Below the pieces are notes generated by a model. The model worked only from the letters and a program-made list of their open reading frames with translations. It made no database searches and was not told the origin of the DNA. Below are positions 45,610 through 54,515 of a stretch of DNA of 56,182 bases, one piece after another. The stretch lies in assembly GCA_015061955.1 (NCBI GenBank), contig SUVO01000016.1, positions 1 to 56,182 on the forward strand, read 5' to 3'. Position 1 is the stretch's first letter, and the number at the start of each line of letters is the position of its first letter. Made by a program: the position numbers and the translations under genes. The stretch comes from Verrucomicrobiaceae bacterium (GTDB taxonomy: Bacteria; Verrucomicrobiota; Verrucomicrobiia; Opitutales; Intestinicryptomonadaceae).

Positions 45610-46182
45610 CTATGTATCAGTTCTATTAAAAGTATTTTGTGTTTTTGCTATACCTTCCGAAACCAACATATCTACACACGAGCAAATATCAAAAGCCTTA
45701 AAAGCTTCTATATCTTCAGCCGACAACTTTCCCAAAACGTGATCCGAAAGAGCCATCGCCTTATGTTGTTTAGAACCAATACCTATTCTAATTCGTGCAA
45801 AATCGTTACCAATTTTTTGCATAATATCGTTTATTCCATTATGCCCTCCACTTGAACCACCTTGTGAAATCTTAACTCGACCCACAGGCAAGGTAATATC
45901 ATCGTATATAACGCCTACCTCATTCGGAGCAAACTTGAAAAACGACAAAACCTTCTTAACACCAACACCACTATTATTCATATACCCCTGACAAAACGCC
46001 AAAATTATACTATGTGATGCCGACATTATCTTAGCAATTTCAGCATTACAAAACTTATTCTTAGCAAACTCTACACCTCTTATTTGTGCCAAATTCTTCA
46101 GAACAATAACGCCAGCATTATGACGCGTTTGCAAATATTCGTCGCCAATATTACCAAGCCCGAATAGAATTTTTATCGACAT
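45610..46182 (-). CDS. pth: peptidyl-tRNA hydrolase
   Basis: Releases tRNA from prematurely ended peptidyl-tRNA. The ATG at 46182 gives MSIKILFGLGNIGDEYLQTR, the normal N terminus, so the upstream GTG is not used. It carries the catalytic His in RHNAGVIVL, the conserved NNSGVGV and the signature SGGHNGINDIMQKIG with the second active-site region. Length is 190 residues. It lies between rplY and rpsF. Confidence 0.94.
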   Translation of the reverse strand: MSIKILFGLGNIGDEYLQTRHNAGVIVLKNLAQIRGVEFAKNKFCNAEIAKIMSASHSIILAFCQGYMNNSGVGVKKVLSFFKFAPNEVGVIYDDITLPVGRVKISQGGSSGGHNGINDIMQKIGNDFARIRIGIGSKQHKAMALSDHVLGKLSAEDIEAFKAFDICSCVDMLVSEGIAKTQNTFNRTDT

Positions 46183-46278
46183 TTTTAATATTTTAAAGAA
46201 CAGAATGTCGCACACGCGAGTTTATTGTCAGCCAAAAGCAAATCAAAAACAACTCGCATGCAAGACTTTTATTATTTA

Positions 46279-46869
46279 TTACTTAGCTTCTTCAGCCGCA
46301 GCTGCGTCGCCACCAACCGAATTACATGTAACTACAACGTCATCAGCATTCGATTCAAATTCAACGCCTTCTGGTGCTTGGAGATCTTTTACACGAATAG
46401 CTTCGCCTACCTTCAACGATGTCAAGTCAACAACAATCATTTCAGGCAAGTCGCGTGGACGGCACTTTACGCGAACTTCTAATTCGTGTGTTTCAATAAT
46501 ACCATTTTCGTTCTTTACACCATAAGCTTCACCTGTGAAGTGGAGTGGTACTGTAGCAAACATTGGTTTACCACGTACAACTTCAATGAAGTCTACATGC
46601 AATGGATTACCTGTAAGCGGATGACGTTCTACATCTTTAAGCATTGCATAACGCATATCTGTACCATCATCGAATTCCATTTCGATGAGAACTGCCTTAC
46701 CGAGTATCGACTTAAGTGCAATCGACAAAGATTTTTCATCAATAAGCAAGTTCTTTTCACCGCTTTCCCCGTAAATTACAGCAGGGATCTGACCATTCTT
46801 ACGGTAGCGCTTTGCGTTGTTGCCACCGAGTTTTGTTCTGTTCGTTGTATTTAGCTTTATTTGTTTCAT
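46279..46869 (-). CDS. rplY: 50S ribosomal protein L25/general stress protein Ctc
   Basis: 5S rRNA-binding protein of 196 residues in the long (Ctc/TL5) form. The N-terminal L25 domain (about 1-92) starts with KLNTTNRTKLGGNNAKRYRK and includes PAVIYG and PLTGNPLHVDFIEV. A beta-rich C-terminal domain follows (PRDLPEMIVVDLTSLKVGEA) with an acidic Ala-rich tail. It heads the rplY-pth-rpsF-ssb-rplI-dnaB-bamA-ompH block. Confidence 0.94.
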   Translation of the reverse strand: MKQIKLNTTNRTKLGGNNAKRYRKNGQIPAVIYGESGEKNLLIDEKSLSIALKSILGKAVLIEMEFDDGTDMRYAMLKDVERHPLTGNPLHVDFIEVVRGKPMFATVPLHFTGEAYGVKNENGIIETHELEVRVKCRPRDLPEMIVVDLTSLKVGEAIRVKDLQAPEGVEFESNADDVVVTCNSVGGDAAAAEEAK

Positions 46870-46888
46870 TGTCTTATCTTTGTATAAA

Positions 46889-46894
46889 ATTATA
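46889..46894 (-). promoter_or_regulatory. -10 box ahead of rplY
   Basis: A perfect TATAAT on the minus strand lies 19 bases before the rplY start codon. No good -35 is visible at the right spacing (TTTTTC is the nearest). The remaining space up to the divergent STAS gene (to 47130) is AT-rich, with no gene I can support. Confidence 0.4.
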
Positions 46895-47130
46895 CGCTAG
46901 ATTTACCACCGAAAAAAATGTATCGACAGTAAACCTTATAAAGTTAAAGGGGTATACTTTATTGCTATTGTGTATAAAAGCAACAAAAATTTTCAGTAAA
47001 ATTGAAAAAAATATGAAACAATTGGTATTTATCTACTAAAGATTTACTCAAAACACATTATATTTGTTGACTTTTTCACACAAAAATATTCTCTATCTAA
47101 CGTAACAACGTAATTCAACTTAGATTAAAT

Positions 47131-47469
47131 ATGGAAATTAAGATTATATCGCAACCTTCATCAGAAATCATTGTAATAAAAGGCAGACTTGATGTAACAA
47201 CAACACAAGACCTTGAAAAAACTTTTACTGATCTATTTAATGCAGGTAAGAACAAAATGTTGATAGACTGCACTGAACTTGAGTATATAAGTAGTGCTGG
47301 ATTGCGTACTTTACTCACTGCAGCAAAAACATCTAAAAAGATAGATGGCAAGATTGTTTTGGCAAACCTCAACACAAACGTAAAACAGATTTTTGAAATA
47401 TCGGGCTTTACATCTATTTTTGATATTTTTGATTCTCTGCAGAATGCTGTTAGTGCATTAGAGAGTTAA
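47131..47469 (+). CDS. STAS-domain anti-sigma factor antagonist-like protein
   Basis: Protein of 112 residues that is a single STAS domain like SpoIIAA/RsbV. The family segment LEYISSAGLRTLL carries the phosphorylatable Ser54/Ser55. Such proteins are switched by an anti-sigma kinase and bind it when unphosphorylated. No RsbW-like kinase or PP2C phosphatase gene is in the window, so the partner lies elsewhere. Single-gene unit with a perfect terminator. Confidence 0.85.
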   Translation: MEIKIISQPSSEIIVIKGRLDVTTTQDLEKTFTDLFNAGKNKMLIDCTELEYISSAGLRTLLTAAKTSKKIDGKIVLANLNTNVKQIFEISGFTSIFDIFDSLQNAVSALES

Positions 47470-47487
47470 TCAATTTACATAACCAAT

Positions 47488-47517
47488 AAAAAAAGGCGTG
47501 AATTCACGCCTTTTTTT
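47488..47517. terminator. bidirectional terminator, perfect palindrome
   Basis: A run of A, GGCGTGAATTCACGCC and a run of T form a perfect 30-bp palindrome between the STAS gene and the convergent isomerase-like gene. Confidence 0.92.
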
Positions 47518-47532
47518 GTTTATCAAGTCAAC

Positions 47533-48441
47533 CTACACTTTAAAGAATTTAGAATTCTTTACATAAGCAATGTTGTATTTCATACAATCAATAGCCGTAG
47601 GGAATTTCTCGCTCTTCTTAAATGCGTGATGCTCAAAAATCAACCAACCTTGATAATTTGCCTTTATGATTTCATCAATACATGCAGGCATATCTAATGG
47701 TTTTGAATTTACTGAATCATGGGCATGACCCAAGCTTTTCAAGTGAACTTCACCTATCAAATTCTTAAGCTTAGAAATTTCTTGAGGTGCTTTCCAACCA
47801 TAGTATTCCAAATTCATTGTATCTACATAAACTTTGAGATTATCTAAACCAACTTCGTTTATGATAGCAATGTTATCATCGGCACAGAAGGCATTTTCCA
47901 TTGAAATAGTAATACCCTTATCTTTAGCGTACAAAACGCCTTCTTTTATTTTGGCTGAATAAGCCTTTATATTTTCAGCACTTACACGGAATGTTTTTTT
48001 ATCTCTAAAATTTGCTGGTCCAAACGATGGCACAAGAATATTTTTTGCACCCAACTTAACCGACGCATCAACAGCTTTTTTAATATGTTCAACTCCATTT
48101 GGTAAAATGAACAACGGAGCCGCATTCAAACCACCTGCACAAACACTGGAAATTGCAACATTATATTTTTTTGAAAGCTCTAAAAACTTAGCAATATCTT
48201 CGTCTTTAATAAAAATACCACTCTTAACAGAAGCACCACTTAACTGGATACCTTCCATACCAATTTCGGCACAAGCTTTGAACATTTCTTCTGGTTTTTT
48301 ATTCAAACCTGTACTAGCGTCCATTGCACCAACTTTGAACTTTGGACTTTGTTTATTACAACCAACGACTCCAAACAATGAAGCCGATGCAACAAAAAGC
48401 GAGCAATCTTTTAAGAATTTTCTACGAGTTAAGTTTTTCAT
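47533..48441 (-). CDS. Tat-exported sugar phosphate isomerase/epimerase-like lipoprotein
   Basis: TIM-barrel protein of the xylose-isomerase-like (AP endonuclease 2) family, 302 residues. The N terminus has a twin-arginine signal (TRRKFLKD) followed by a lipobox GVVGC, so it should be exported folded and lipidated. Barrel segments include GMEGIQLSG, NVAISSVCAGG and ISMENAFCADDN, the late IGEVHLKSLGHAHD with candidate metal ligands, and GWLIFEHHAF. Substrate unknown. It is the last gene after the flavodiiron and rubredoxin genes, 8 bases from the former. Confidence 0.78.
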   Translation of the reverse strand: MKNLTRRKFLKDCSLFVASASLFGVVGCNKQSPKFKVGAMDASTGLNKKPEEMFKACAEIGMEGIQLSGASVKSGIFIKDEDIAKFLELSKKYNVAISSVCAGGLNAAPLFILPNGVEHIKKAVDASVKLGAKNILVPSFGPANFRDKKTFRVSAENIKAYSAKIKEGVLYAKDKGITISMENAFCADDNIAIINEVGLDNLKVYVDTMNLEYYGWKAPQEISKLKNLIGEVHLKSLGHAHDSVNSKPLDMPACIDEIIKANYQGWLIFEHHAFKKSEKFPTAIDCMKYNIAYVKNSKFFKV

Positions 48442-48449
48442 ATATTTTT

Positions 48450-49625
48450 TTATTTTGTTGGAAGTTCTTTTATTATATTCTCTGCTAATTCATCTAAAGC
48501 AGAAAAATCTTCTGATTTTGCTCTACCTTTAACGATAACGTCGGCAAATTTTTTAGGCTTTATGATACTGAACGCAGAATCAATAACACCACTGAGATTA
48601 CCACCCCATCCGAACGAACCTATTACAGCATAGAACTTTATTTTAGCTCTCAATATATTAGCCAACATAGCAACATACGGAGTCTTTGGATGAGGGCCAG
48701 CCAACACCATAGATGTTCCGAAAACTATGCCGGCAGCATCTATAAGTTGTTCTGCAATTTCGCCTTCATCTGCTTCTGAAATATCTACCAATGCAACATC
48801 TACCGATGCTTTACGCAATTTTTCAGCCAAATATTCCGACATCACCTTTGAACTATCATACATAGAAATGTACGCAACAATGACCTTGCGCGATACATCT
48901 GGAGATGTCCACTTAGAATACAAATCAGTTATAAATTTTACATCTTCGCTACCTTTATAAACTGGACCATGCGAAGGTAAAATTAAATCTACATTCATTT
49001 GCAAAACTTTTGCCAAATATTTTACGCAAAAATTTCTGAAAGGCATCATAATTTCGGCATAATAACGTTCTGCCGATTTTACAAGATCAGCCGACTTATC
49101 TGCAAAAATATCAAAATTTGTATAGTGAGCTCCAAAGAAATCGCAAGTAAACAAAGCGTTATCTTCTTTACAGAAAGTAAACATAGTGTCGGGCCAATGC
49201 ACCCAAGGAGCCATAATAAACTGCAATGTTTTATTACCTAACGAAATACTATCGCCATCGTTTACAACATCGATATACGTTCTATCAACATGCAACATAT
49301 TTTCGAGATTATCGGCACATTTTTGCGAACACATTACTCGAGCATTCGGGAACACCTTCAACAATTTAGGTATAGCGCCACTATGATCAGGCTCGGCATG
49401 GTTTGAAACAATCACATCAATGTTTACGCCAAAATCTACAATATTTTTTATATAAGCATCGTCAAACTTAGCGTACATAGTATCAATCAACGCTGTTTTT
49501 TCCGACCCTTTTATCAAATAAGAATTATAGCTTGTTCCTTGTGTGAGAGGAACAAGCTGATCAAAAACCTGTCTTTCCTTATCGCGATAACCGCAATAAA
49601 AAACACCGTTTACAATTTCTTTCAT
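48450..49625 (-). CDS. flavodiiron protein (FprA/ROO type)
   Basis: Reduces O2 (or NO) to water (or N2O) using electrons from rubredoxin, protecting anaerobes. The beta-lactamase-like diiron domain keeps all ligands: His76, Glu78, Asp80, with neighbouring His81 (SNHAEPDH), His143 (WVHWPDT), Asp162 and His219 (LPSHGP). A flavodoxin domain follows (about 247-391; KVIVAYISMYDSSK, YAVIGSFGWGG). At 391 residues it is the basic two-domain form. The rubredoxin gene ends 9 bases upstream. Confidence 0.93.
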   Translation of the reverse strand: MKEIVNGVFYCGYRDKERQVFDQLVPLTQGTSYNSYLIKGSEKTALIDTMYAKFDDAYIKNIVDFGVNIDVIVSNHAEPDHSGAIPKLLKVFPNARVMCSQKCADNLENMLHVDRTYIDVVNDGDSISLGNKTLQFIMAPWVHWPDTMFTFCKEDNALFTCDFFGAHYTNFDIFADKSADLVKSAERYYAEIMMPFRNFCVKYLAKVLQMNVDLILPSHGPVYKGSEDVKFITDLYSKWTSPDVSRKVIVAYISMYDSSKVMSEYLAEKLRKASVDVALVDISEADEGEIAEQLIDAAGIVFGTSMVLAGPHPKTPYVAMLANILRAKIKFYAVIGSFGWGGNLSGVIDSAFSIIKPKKFADVIVKGRAKSEDFSALDELAENIIKELPTK

Positions 49626-49634
49626 GCGATAAAA

Positions 49635-49796
49635 CTATTCTTCTTTTTCGAACTCGTCTTTACCAACTGCACAAAGTGGACAAACCCATTCTTCTGGGAG
49701 ATCTTCAAAAGAAGTTCCTGCTGGAACACCGTTATCAGCATCGCCTTCTGCTGGATCATAAACATATCCACATACTTTACATTTATATTTTTCCAT
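49635..49796 (-). CDS. rubredoxin
   Basis: Electron carrier of 53 residues. The two CxxC pairs that bind one iron are [11 protein letters not shown] (Cys6, Cys9) and [11 protein letters not shown] (Cys39, Cys42), with the standard DPAEGD and FEDLPEEW between them. AAAGGA precedes the ATG by seven bases. It lies directly upstream of the flavodiiron gene and is its evident electron donor. Confidence 0.95.
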   Translation of the reverse strand: MEKYKCKVCGYVYDPAEGDADNGVPAGTSFEDLPEEWVCPLCAVGKDEFEKEE

Positions 49797-49827
49797 ATTT
49801 TTATCCTTTCTGTTATTTTATAAATAT

Positions 49828-50844
49828 CTATTTTATTTCTGTTATAGTAAAAACTGCACGCACTGTCTTTGAAGCTTCAAGCTGATACTTTTGCTTTATT
49901 TTTTCGTATGAACCTTTGGTATCGTACATACCTTTCTTTTTTTCTGGTTCTTTATCTTCGGCATCTTCATCAACATTTTCTGTTGTAAGAGCCGATACAT
50001 CAGATCCAGAGAAAAGTCGAGTTTGCGATATTGCGTCTTGAATAGTTTTAGCTTCTTCCAACGAACTTGGACGCGTAAACTGAATGCAATAAGGCTTACC
50101 AAGTGTTATTTTTGCTTTTGTACCAAGTCTTTCAAAAATTTCAAAAATAGGATATTTAGTAATAGCATTATCGGTATTTTTACCATCGTGATAAGCCATC
50201 GACAACAATCGTGAATATGCATACGATATTCTAAACTGTATCTTATTAGGGTTTATAATTTTTTCAATTTTCATTCTGCAATACGAACCAATATCGTATT
50301 CTTCAAAATCTTGATATTTTATTTTACGCAAACGAGCCATTCTTTTGGCATCGTCAATATCATCTTTTGTAGGTGCTCGCTTTTCGACATATTTATCGTA
50401 TTTCATTTTTGCCGACATCGGCGAGCCTTTCATGAGCTTTTCTATTTCTTCAAGTTCTGCAATTTCATCTCTGTTCTTTTGCGCTTCCATTTGTGCGTTT
50501 TCGGCACGTTTTTCGGCTGTAACTTGAGCAGTACGCAACTTGAAGATTTTTTCAGAAATCTGTTCTGCTACTGTTTTTTCAGTTTCTTTTTTCTCATTTT
50601 GAACAGGAGCATCTGTTTTATTTATGGACTTTATATTTAAGTGGTCGAAACCCTTAGCCAAAAATCTTTTTGCTAAATATTTACCATCATATCCTTTTTG
50701 CTGGATTTCACCTTCTTTTATGACAAATTCAAATTTATCTTCAAGCCTGTCGCCCACATAAGTATCAACACGCACATTATATGTAGCAGCAAAAACCGAT
50801 GTTACTGCACCAATACAGAAAAAACTAAATAAAATTTTCTTCAT
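49828..50844 (-). CDS. secreted protein with coiled coil, unknown function
   Basis: Exported protein of 338 residues with a signal peptide (about 1-19, ILFSFFCIGAVTSVFA). A short beta-rich N-terminal domain is followed by a coiled coil (about 90-135, AEKRAENAQMEAQKNRDEIA), then a mixed domain with SYAYSRLLSMAYHDGKNTDN and an acidic linker near the C terminus. No family recognised. It lies 63 bases after the lipoprotein gene and 31 bases before the rubredoxin gene. Confidence 0.6.
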   Translation of the reverse strand: MKKILFSFFCIGAVTSVFAATYNVRVDTYVGDRLEDKFEFVIKEGEIQQKGYDGKYLAKRFLAKGFDHLNIKSINKTDAPVQNEKKETEKTVAEQISEKIFKLRTAQVTAEKRAENAQMEAQKNRDEIAELEEIEKLMKGSPMSAKMKYDKYVEKRAPTKDDIDDAKRMARLRKIKYQDFEEYDIGSYCRMKIEKIINPNKIQFRISYAYSRLLSMAYHDGKNTDNAITKYPIFEIFERLGTKAKITLGKPYCIQFTRPSSLEEAKTIQDAISQTRLFSGSDVSALTTENVDEDAEDKEPEKKKGMYDTKGSYEKIKQKYQLEASKTVRAVFTITEIK

Positions 50845-50907
50845 TTTTATATACTACACAAATTTTGTAAGGGAGAACGATAGACAATCAAAAACAAGCT
50901 GTCAAAA

Positions 50908-52905
50908 CTATTTATATTTAATATTTGTGCCTCGTTTTATTCCACCCCTATTTACATTGTTAATTGTACCACCAGAATCATTGCCATTTACATTTATGCC
51001 CTGATCAATAAATGCAGTAACATTACCATCTTTTATATACTCTTTCATATAGTCGTACATAGATTGGCGTAAAGCTTTTTGATAGGCAAATTCCCCTCGA
51101 TATATAGAGTAGATTTTATCAGGAGAAATATACAAACCATCAAGTTTATTCATATCAATACGCATAGAATGCAGTACTTCAATTACAAAAGCTTCGTATC
51201 GACGCTCGAATGAACTACGCGAAATATGTCGCGATTCAAAATCATTCTTATATTTACGAGCAATCCCAGATAATCTGAACGAACGCAATGCTTCGCCATA
51301 GCTACCACGTATAAAAAACTTTAGATATTCATTATTTACATCGGTATATTTTCTGATTGCATTTTTCTGCTTCCAAAAGCTAGGTACATCAAGCCTTTTC
51401 CAATTTTTCATATCGGTCATTCTTATAAAACGAACCGAGCTTAAAGGTGGATACGGAGTTGACCCAACAACTCCATCGAATTGTCGGACAAACGATACAA
51501 AATCAGGAATTTCCGATTTTTCATGCCCGATAATATTTCCTGTTTTACCACCAATATCAATCATACCATATGCATAATAACGCAATGCTATCGACACTAA
51601 TTTTCTGGATTCAGCATCAAACACAATTGCATTTTCGCCGATATCGAAAGAATCTATAATATCAATAACAATCTTTTCAGCATCTCTATCGAGTTTGCGT
51701 ATATTCTGCATACGTCGTGTTTTAGGAGTATCGTCTACTGAAAAATTCAAATACTTTAAATCTTCCGAAAAAACTCTTACAGGTTTGCCAGTAAAGCCTC
51801 CCTTATCTGGAGCAATTAAATACAAACTTTTCTTGTGTAAATCGCGACATTCCAATTGAGAAATAATTTCAATAGGTTCAAACATTTTAGGTTCTTCGTC
51901 GGGAATCATAATTACCATAGGATAATCGTCAGATACAAACGCCTTGGAGCAACTAATTTGCCCCAAACTATTACCAAAAACTACTGGCATTTTTTGTGGA
52001 ATATAATTTTTCGAGCACAAAACGACCGTTTTACCATTCATTTTTACCAAAACTGCAACATCTATATTATCAGCTTCGCCACGCTTTGTAAAAACACAAT
52101 CTCTGAAAATCTGTTCGGCCTTTACACGCATCGATTTTTCAAGAGGACTAATATTTTGCTTTTTATTTGAGTCTTCCTTATATTTAGAAAAATCAAATTT
52201 CTGCATTGCATCAAGCTGAGCAACAAAATCGAACGGATATTGTTGTTGCATCAAAGCTCTAACCTCTTCCATTTTTGCGCGAGGAACATCTCTAAGTGTA
52301 AAAGCTTTTACTTTCCCAACTGCTCGAGTTTGAGCATAGAATTTTGGCATTACATCGTTAGGAGTGTTGCGCTCGTTTTCTAAAAATCGTTTTTTGATAG
52401 CTAAAAATTCATCTTTTTCAAAATGGCGTGAAACAAAATTCATATCTTCCAGAACAACGAACCATTCTTTTGCTCTATTTAGAGAACTTTTATACTCAAC
52501 TGCATTTGAATCGTTGAAAAACGATTTTATAAATTTTGCATCTTCTACCGAAAGTTTATCTAACTGTTCTTTTACATCAACAGCCATACGCGACATTTCA
52601 ACAACCTCGGCATAAAGTTCAGTATAATCATCGCCAACCATATCCTTTGCATACTTTATAATTTTGCCATATTCTTCGGCTGGCAACGATGGCATATACG
52701 CCGAAAACTCTTTATAAGATTCTATCTGTTTATTTATGTACGCTTGTGCGTGGCTTTTATTTGATGAAAAATTTTTCTGAGCCTGAGTACAAATAGAATC
52801 GTATACATCTTTAGGAATACCTAAATCTTCGTTTTTTTGTTTTTGTTCACAACCGAACGCAAAAAAACAAAACAATAATATAACTGTATTTTTGAATTTA
52901 AACAT
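50908..52905 (-). CDS. large lipoprotein, unknown function
   Basis: Predicted lipoprotein of 665 residues with signal MFKFKNTVILLFCFF and lipobox AFGC (Cys19), followed by a charged mature part. The N-terminal third is helical; the middle contains trypsin-like-looking but unproven segments (VAVLVKMNGKTVVLCSKNYI). The Ser/Asp/His set for a protease cannot be confirmed by eye. The very C terminus is Asn/Gly-rich (GINVNGNDSGGTINNVNRGG). I do not recognise the family. Confidence 0.6.
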   Translation of the reverse strand: MFKFKNTVILLFCFFAFGCEQKQKNEDLGIPKDVYDSICTQAQKNFSSNKSHAQAYINKQIESYKEFSAYMPSLPAEEYGKIIKYAKDMVGDDYTELYAEVVEMSRMAVDVKEQLDKLSVEDAKFIKSFFNDSNAVEYKSSLNRAKEWFVVLEDMNFVSRHFEKDEFLAIKKRFLENERNTPNDVMPKFYAQTRAVGKVKAFTLRDVPRAKMEEVRALMQQQYPFDFVAQLDAMQKFDFSKYKEDSNKKQNISPLEKSMRVKAEQIFRDCVFTKRGEADNIDVAVLVKMNGKTVVLCSKNYIPQKMPVVFGNSLGQISCSKAFVSDDYPMVIMIPDEEPKMFEPIEIISQLECRDLHKKSLYLIAPDKGGFTGKPVRVFSEDLKYLNFSVDDTPKTRRMQNIRKLDRDAEKIVIDIIDSFDIGENAIVFDAESRKLVSIALRYYAYGMIDIGGKTGNIIGHEKSEIPDFVSFVRQFDGVVGSTPYPPLSSVRFIRMTDMKNWKRLDVPSFWKQKNAIRKYTDVNNEYLKFFIRGSYGEALRSFRLSGIARKYKNDFESRHISRSSFERRYEAFVIEVLHSMRIDMNKLDGLYISPDKIYSIYRGEFAYQKALRQSMYDYMKEYIKDGNVTAFIDQGINVNGNDSGGTINNVNRGGIKRGTNIKYK

Positions 52906-52972
52906 AACTTAAATTACTTTCCAAAAATCTATACTTGCTTTATAAAAAATACAAATACACCTGTAAAGTATT

Positions 52973-53716
52973 TTATTTAGACTGACGATTTATCACACTG
53001 GCAATGTACGCTGCACCATAACCATTATCTATATTTACAACACTTACCCCATTTGCACACGAATTAATCATCGAAAGCAACGCACTCAAGCCTTGAAAAT
53101 TAGCACCATAACCAACCGATGTTGGTACTGCTATAACGGGAGTTTTTACTAATCCTGCCACAACCGATGCCAATGCGCCTTCCATACCAGCAATTGCAAT
53201 AACTACATTTGCTTTGCGAATATTTTCTAAATTAGAAAGTAATCGATGTAAACCAGCCACACCACAATCAAAAAAGCACTCAACTTTATTTCCGAAAAAC
53301 TCAGCAACGGCTTTGGCTTCAATTGCAACAGACATATCAGATGTTCCAGCTGTTACAATGGCTATCAATCCAGTTGGTTGCGGTACTTCAGAAGAATATA
53401 ACACAGCAGTGTGCGATAGATTATCTATTTTTATATCTTCAAAACATTGTGCTAAAACTTTTGCACTATCTTCAGATACACGCGTTGCCAAGGCATTTAT
53501 TTTTTGTTTTTTTAATTCTACAAAAATATCAACGAGTTGTTGAGGAGTTTTGCCTTGAGCAAAAACAACTTCACCAAAGCCGGTACGAGCAGTTCTGTCT
53601 AAATCTAATTTTGTATGTCCCAAATCTGCAATCGACACATCTTTTAAAGTCTCTAACGCAATATCAACCGATATTTCAGCATTTTTTAATTTTTCTAAAA
53701 TTTCACGAACTTGCAT
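52973..53716 (-). CDS. larB: nickel-pincer cofactor biosynthesis protein LarB
   Basis: Carboxylates nicotinic acid adenine dinucleotide at pyridinium C5 and hydrolyses the phosphoanhydride, the first step toward the nickel-pincer nucleotide. The start at 53716 gives MQVREILEKLKNAEISVDIA, as usual for LarB, and follows the larE stop by one base. The C-terminal part is PurE-like, with AIVTAGTSDMSVAIEA, CFFDCGVAGLHR and PVIAVPTSVGYGA. Length is 247 residues. Confidence 0.93.
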   Translation of the reverse strand: MQVREILEKLKNAEISVDIALETLKDVSIADLGHTKLDLDRTARTGFGEVVFAQGKTPQQLVDIFVELKKQKINALATRVSEDSAKVLAQCFEDIKIDNLSHTAVLYSSEVPQPTGLIAIVTAGTSDMSVAIEAKAVAEFFGNKVECFFDCGVAGLHRLLSNLENIRKANVVIAIAGMEGALASVVAGLVKTPVIAVPTSVGYGANFQGLSALLSMINSCANGVSVVNIDNGYGAAYIASVINRQSK

Positions 53717-53717
53717 T

Positions 53718-54515
53718 TTACATATCCTCTTGCATACAACCAAATTTATACCCAGTAGACGATGGATAAACTTTGTTTATATCTTTTGATTGAAAATAAT
53801 TTTTTATTTTTTGCCAAACTTCTTGTGAATTTAATTTTCCAATATCGTTCACTGATGTCTGAATTTCATAATGACTATCAAAACAACGAACTCGAACTAA
53901 ATTGAAACCAAGATTTTTTAAAAAGTTTTCAGCTTCTTGAATAATTTGCAAATCACTCAACGATACAGCTCTCCCCGTTTTAAAACGTGTCATCAAACAG
54001 GTTGCCGATGCTCTATTTACACGTTCGTGCAATCCTAATTCAGTAGCCAAATTTCTAACTTTTTGCTTATTTATATTACATACAACAAACGGACTTTCTA
54101 TATTCAATTGCAACTTAGCCTTATCGCCCAAACGTTTTTCAACTAAATCATCTGTATTTGAACCGTCAAACAAGTATTTAAAACCTTTTTTTTCGGCTTC
54201 GATACGAGCTTTTGAAAATATATTAAACTTGCACAAATAACAACGATCTGACGGATTACCATTTAATATTTCGTCTAAACCGACATCAATTTCTTGAACA
54301 CACACGCCCAATTTTACCGACAAATTTTTTGCATATTCAATTTCGTCAGAAATCATGTACGAAGCATCGCCAATAATTGCTAATACATTTTCAGAACCCA
54401 ATACAGATACACAAAAAGCTAACAAAGTAGAACTGTCGAGCCCTCCAGACAAACAAACAGCTACTCGTTCACGCCCTTTAATAAACGTGTTAAGCTTTTG
54501 AATTTCTAAATTCAG
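53718..54515 (-). CDS. larE: pyridinium-dithiocarboxylate sulfurtransferase LarE, likely CTG start
   Basis: PP-loop enzyme that adds sulfur to the LarB product. The PP-loop is VCLSGGLDSST, followed by RCYLCKF and the conserved ATCLMTRFKTG, whose Cys can serve as sulfur donor or cluster ligand. No ATG or GTG exists upstream of the PP-loop in frame: the open frame runs back to a stop at 54520. A CTG at 54515 has AGGAAAGGA ending seven bases upstream and would give NLEIQKLNTFIKGRERVAV before the loop, matching the usual LarE N terminus (265 residues). A TTG at 54452 would cut into the PP-loop strand. It overlaps larC by 26 bases. Confidence 0.85.
   Translation of the reverse strand: MNLEIQKLNTFIKGRERVAVCLSGGLDSSTLLAFCVSVLGSENVLAIIGDASYMISDEIEYAKNLSVKLGVCVQEIDVGLDEILNGNPSDRCYLCKFNIFSKARIEAEKKGFKYLFDGSNTDDLVEKRLGDKAKLQLNIESPFVVCNINKQKVRNLATELGLHERVNRASATCLMTRFKTGRAVSLSDLQIIQEAENFLKNLGFNLVRVRCFDSHYEIQTSVNDIGKLNSQEVWQKIKNYFQSKDINKVYPSSTGYKFGCMQEDM

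Noticed and set aside
47067-47099. Promoter with TTGACT ahead of the STAS gene
   Set aside because: No -10 box falls at 16-18 bases; the nearest candidates are 14 and 21 bases away.
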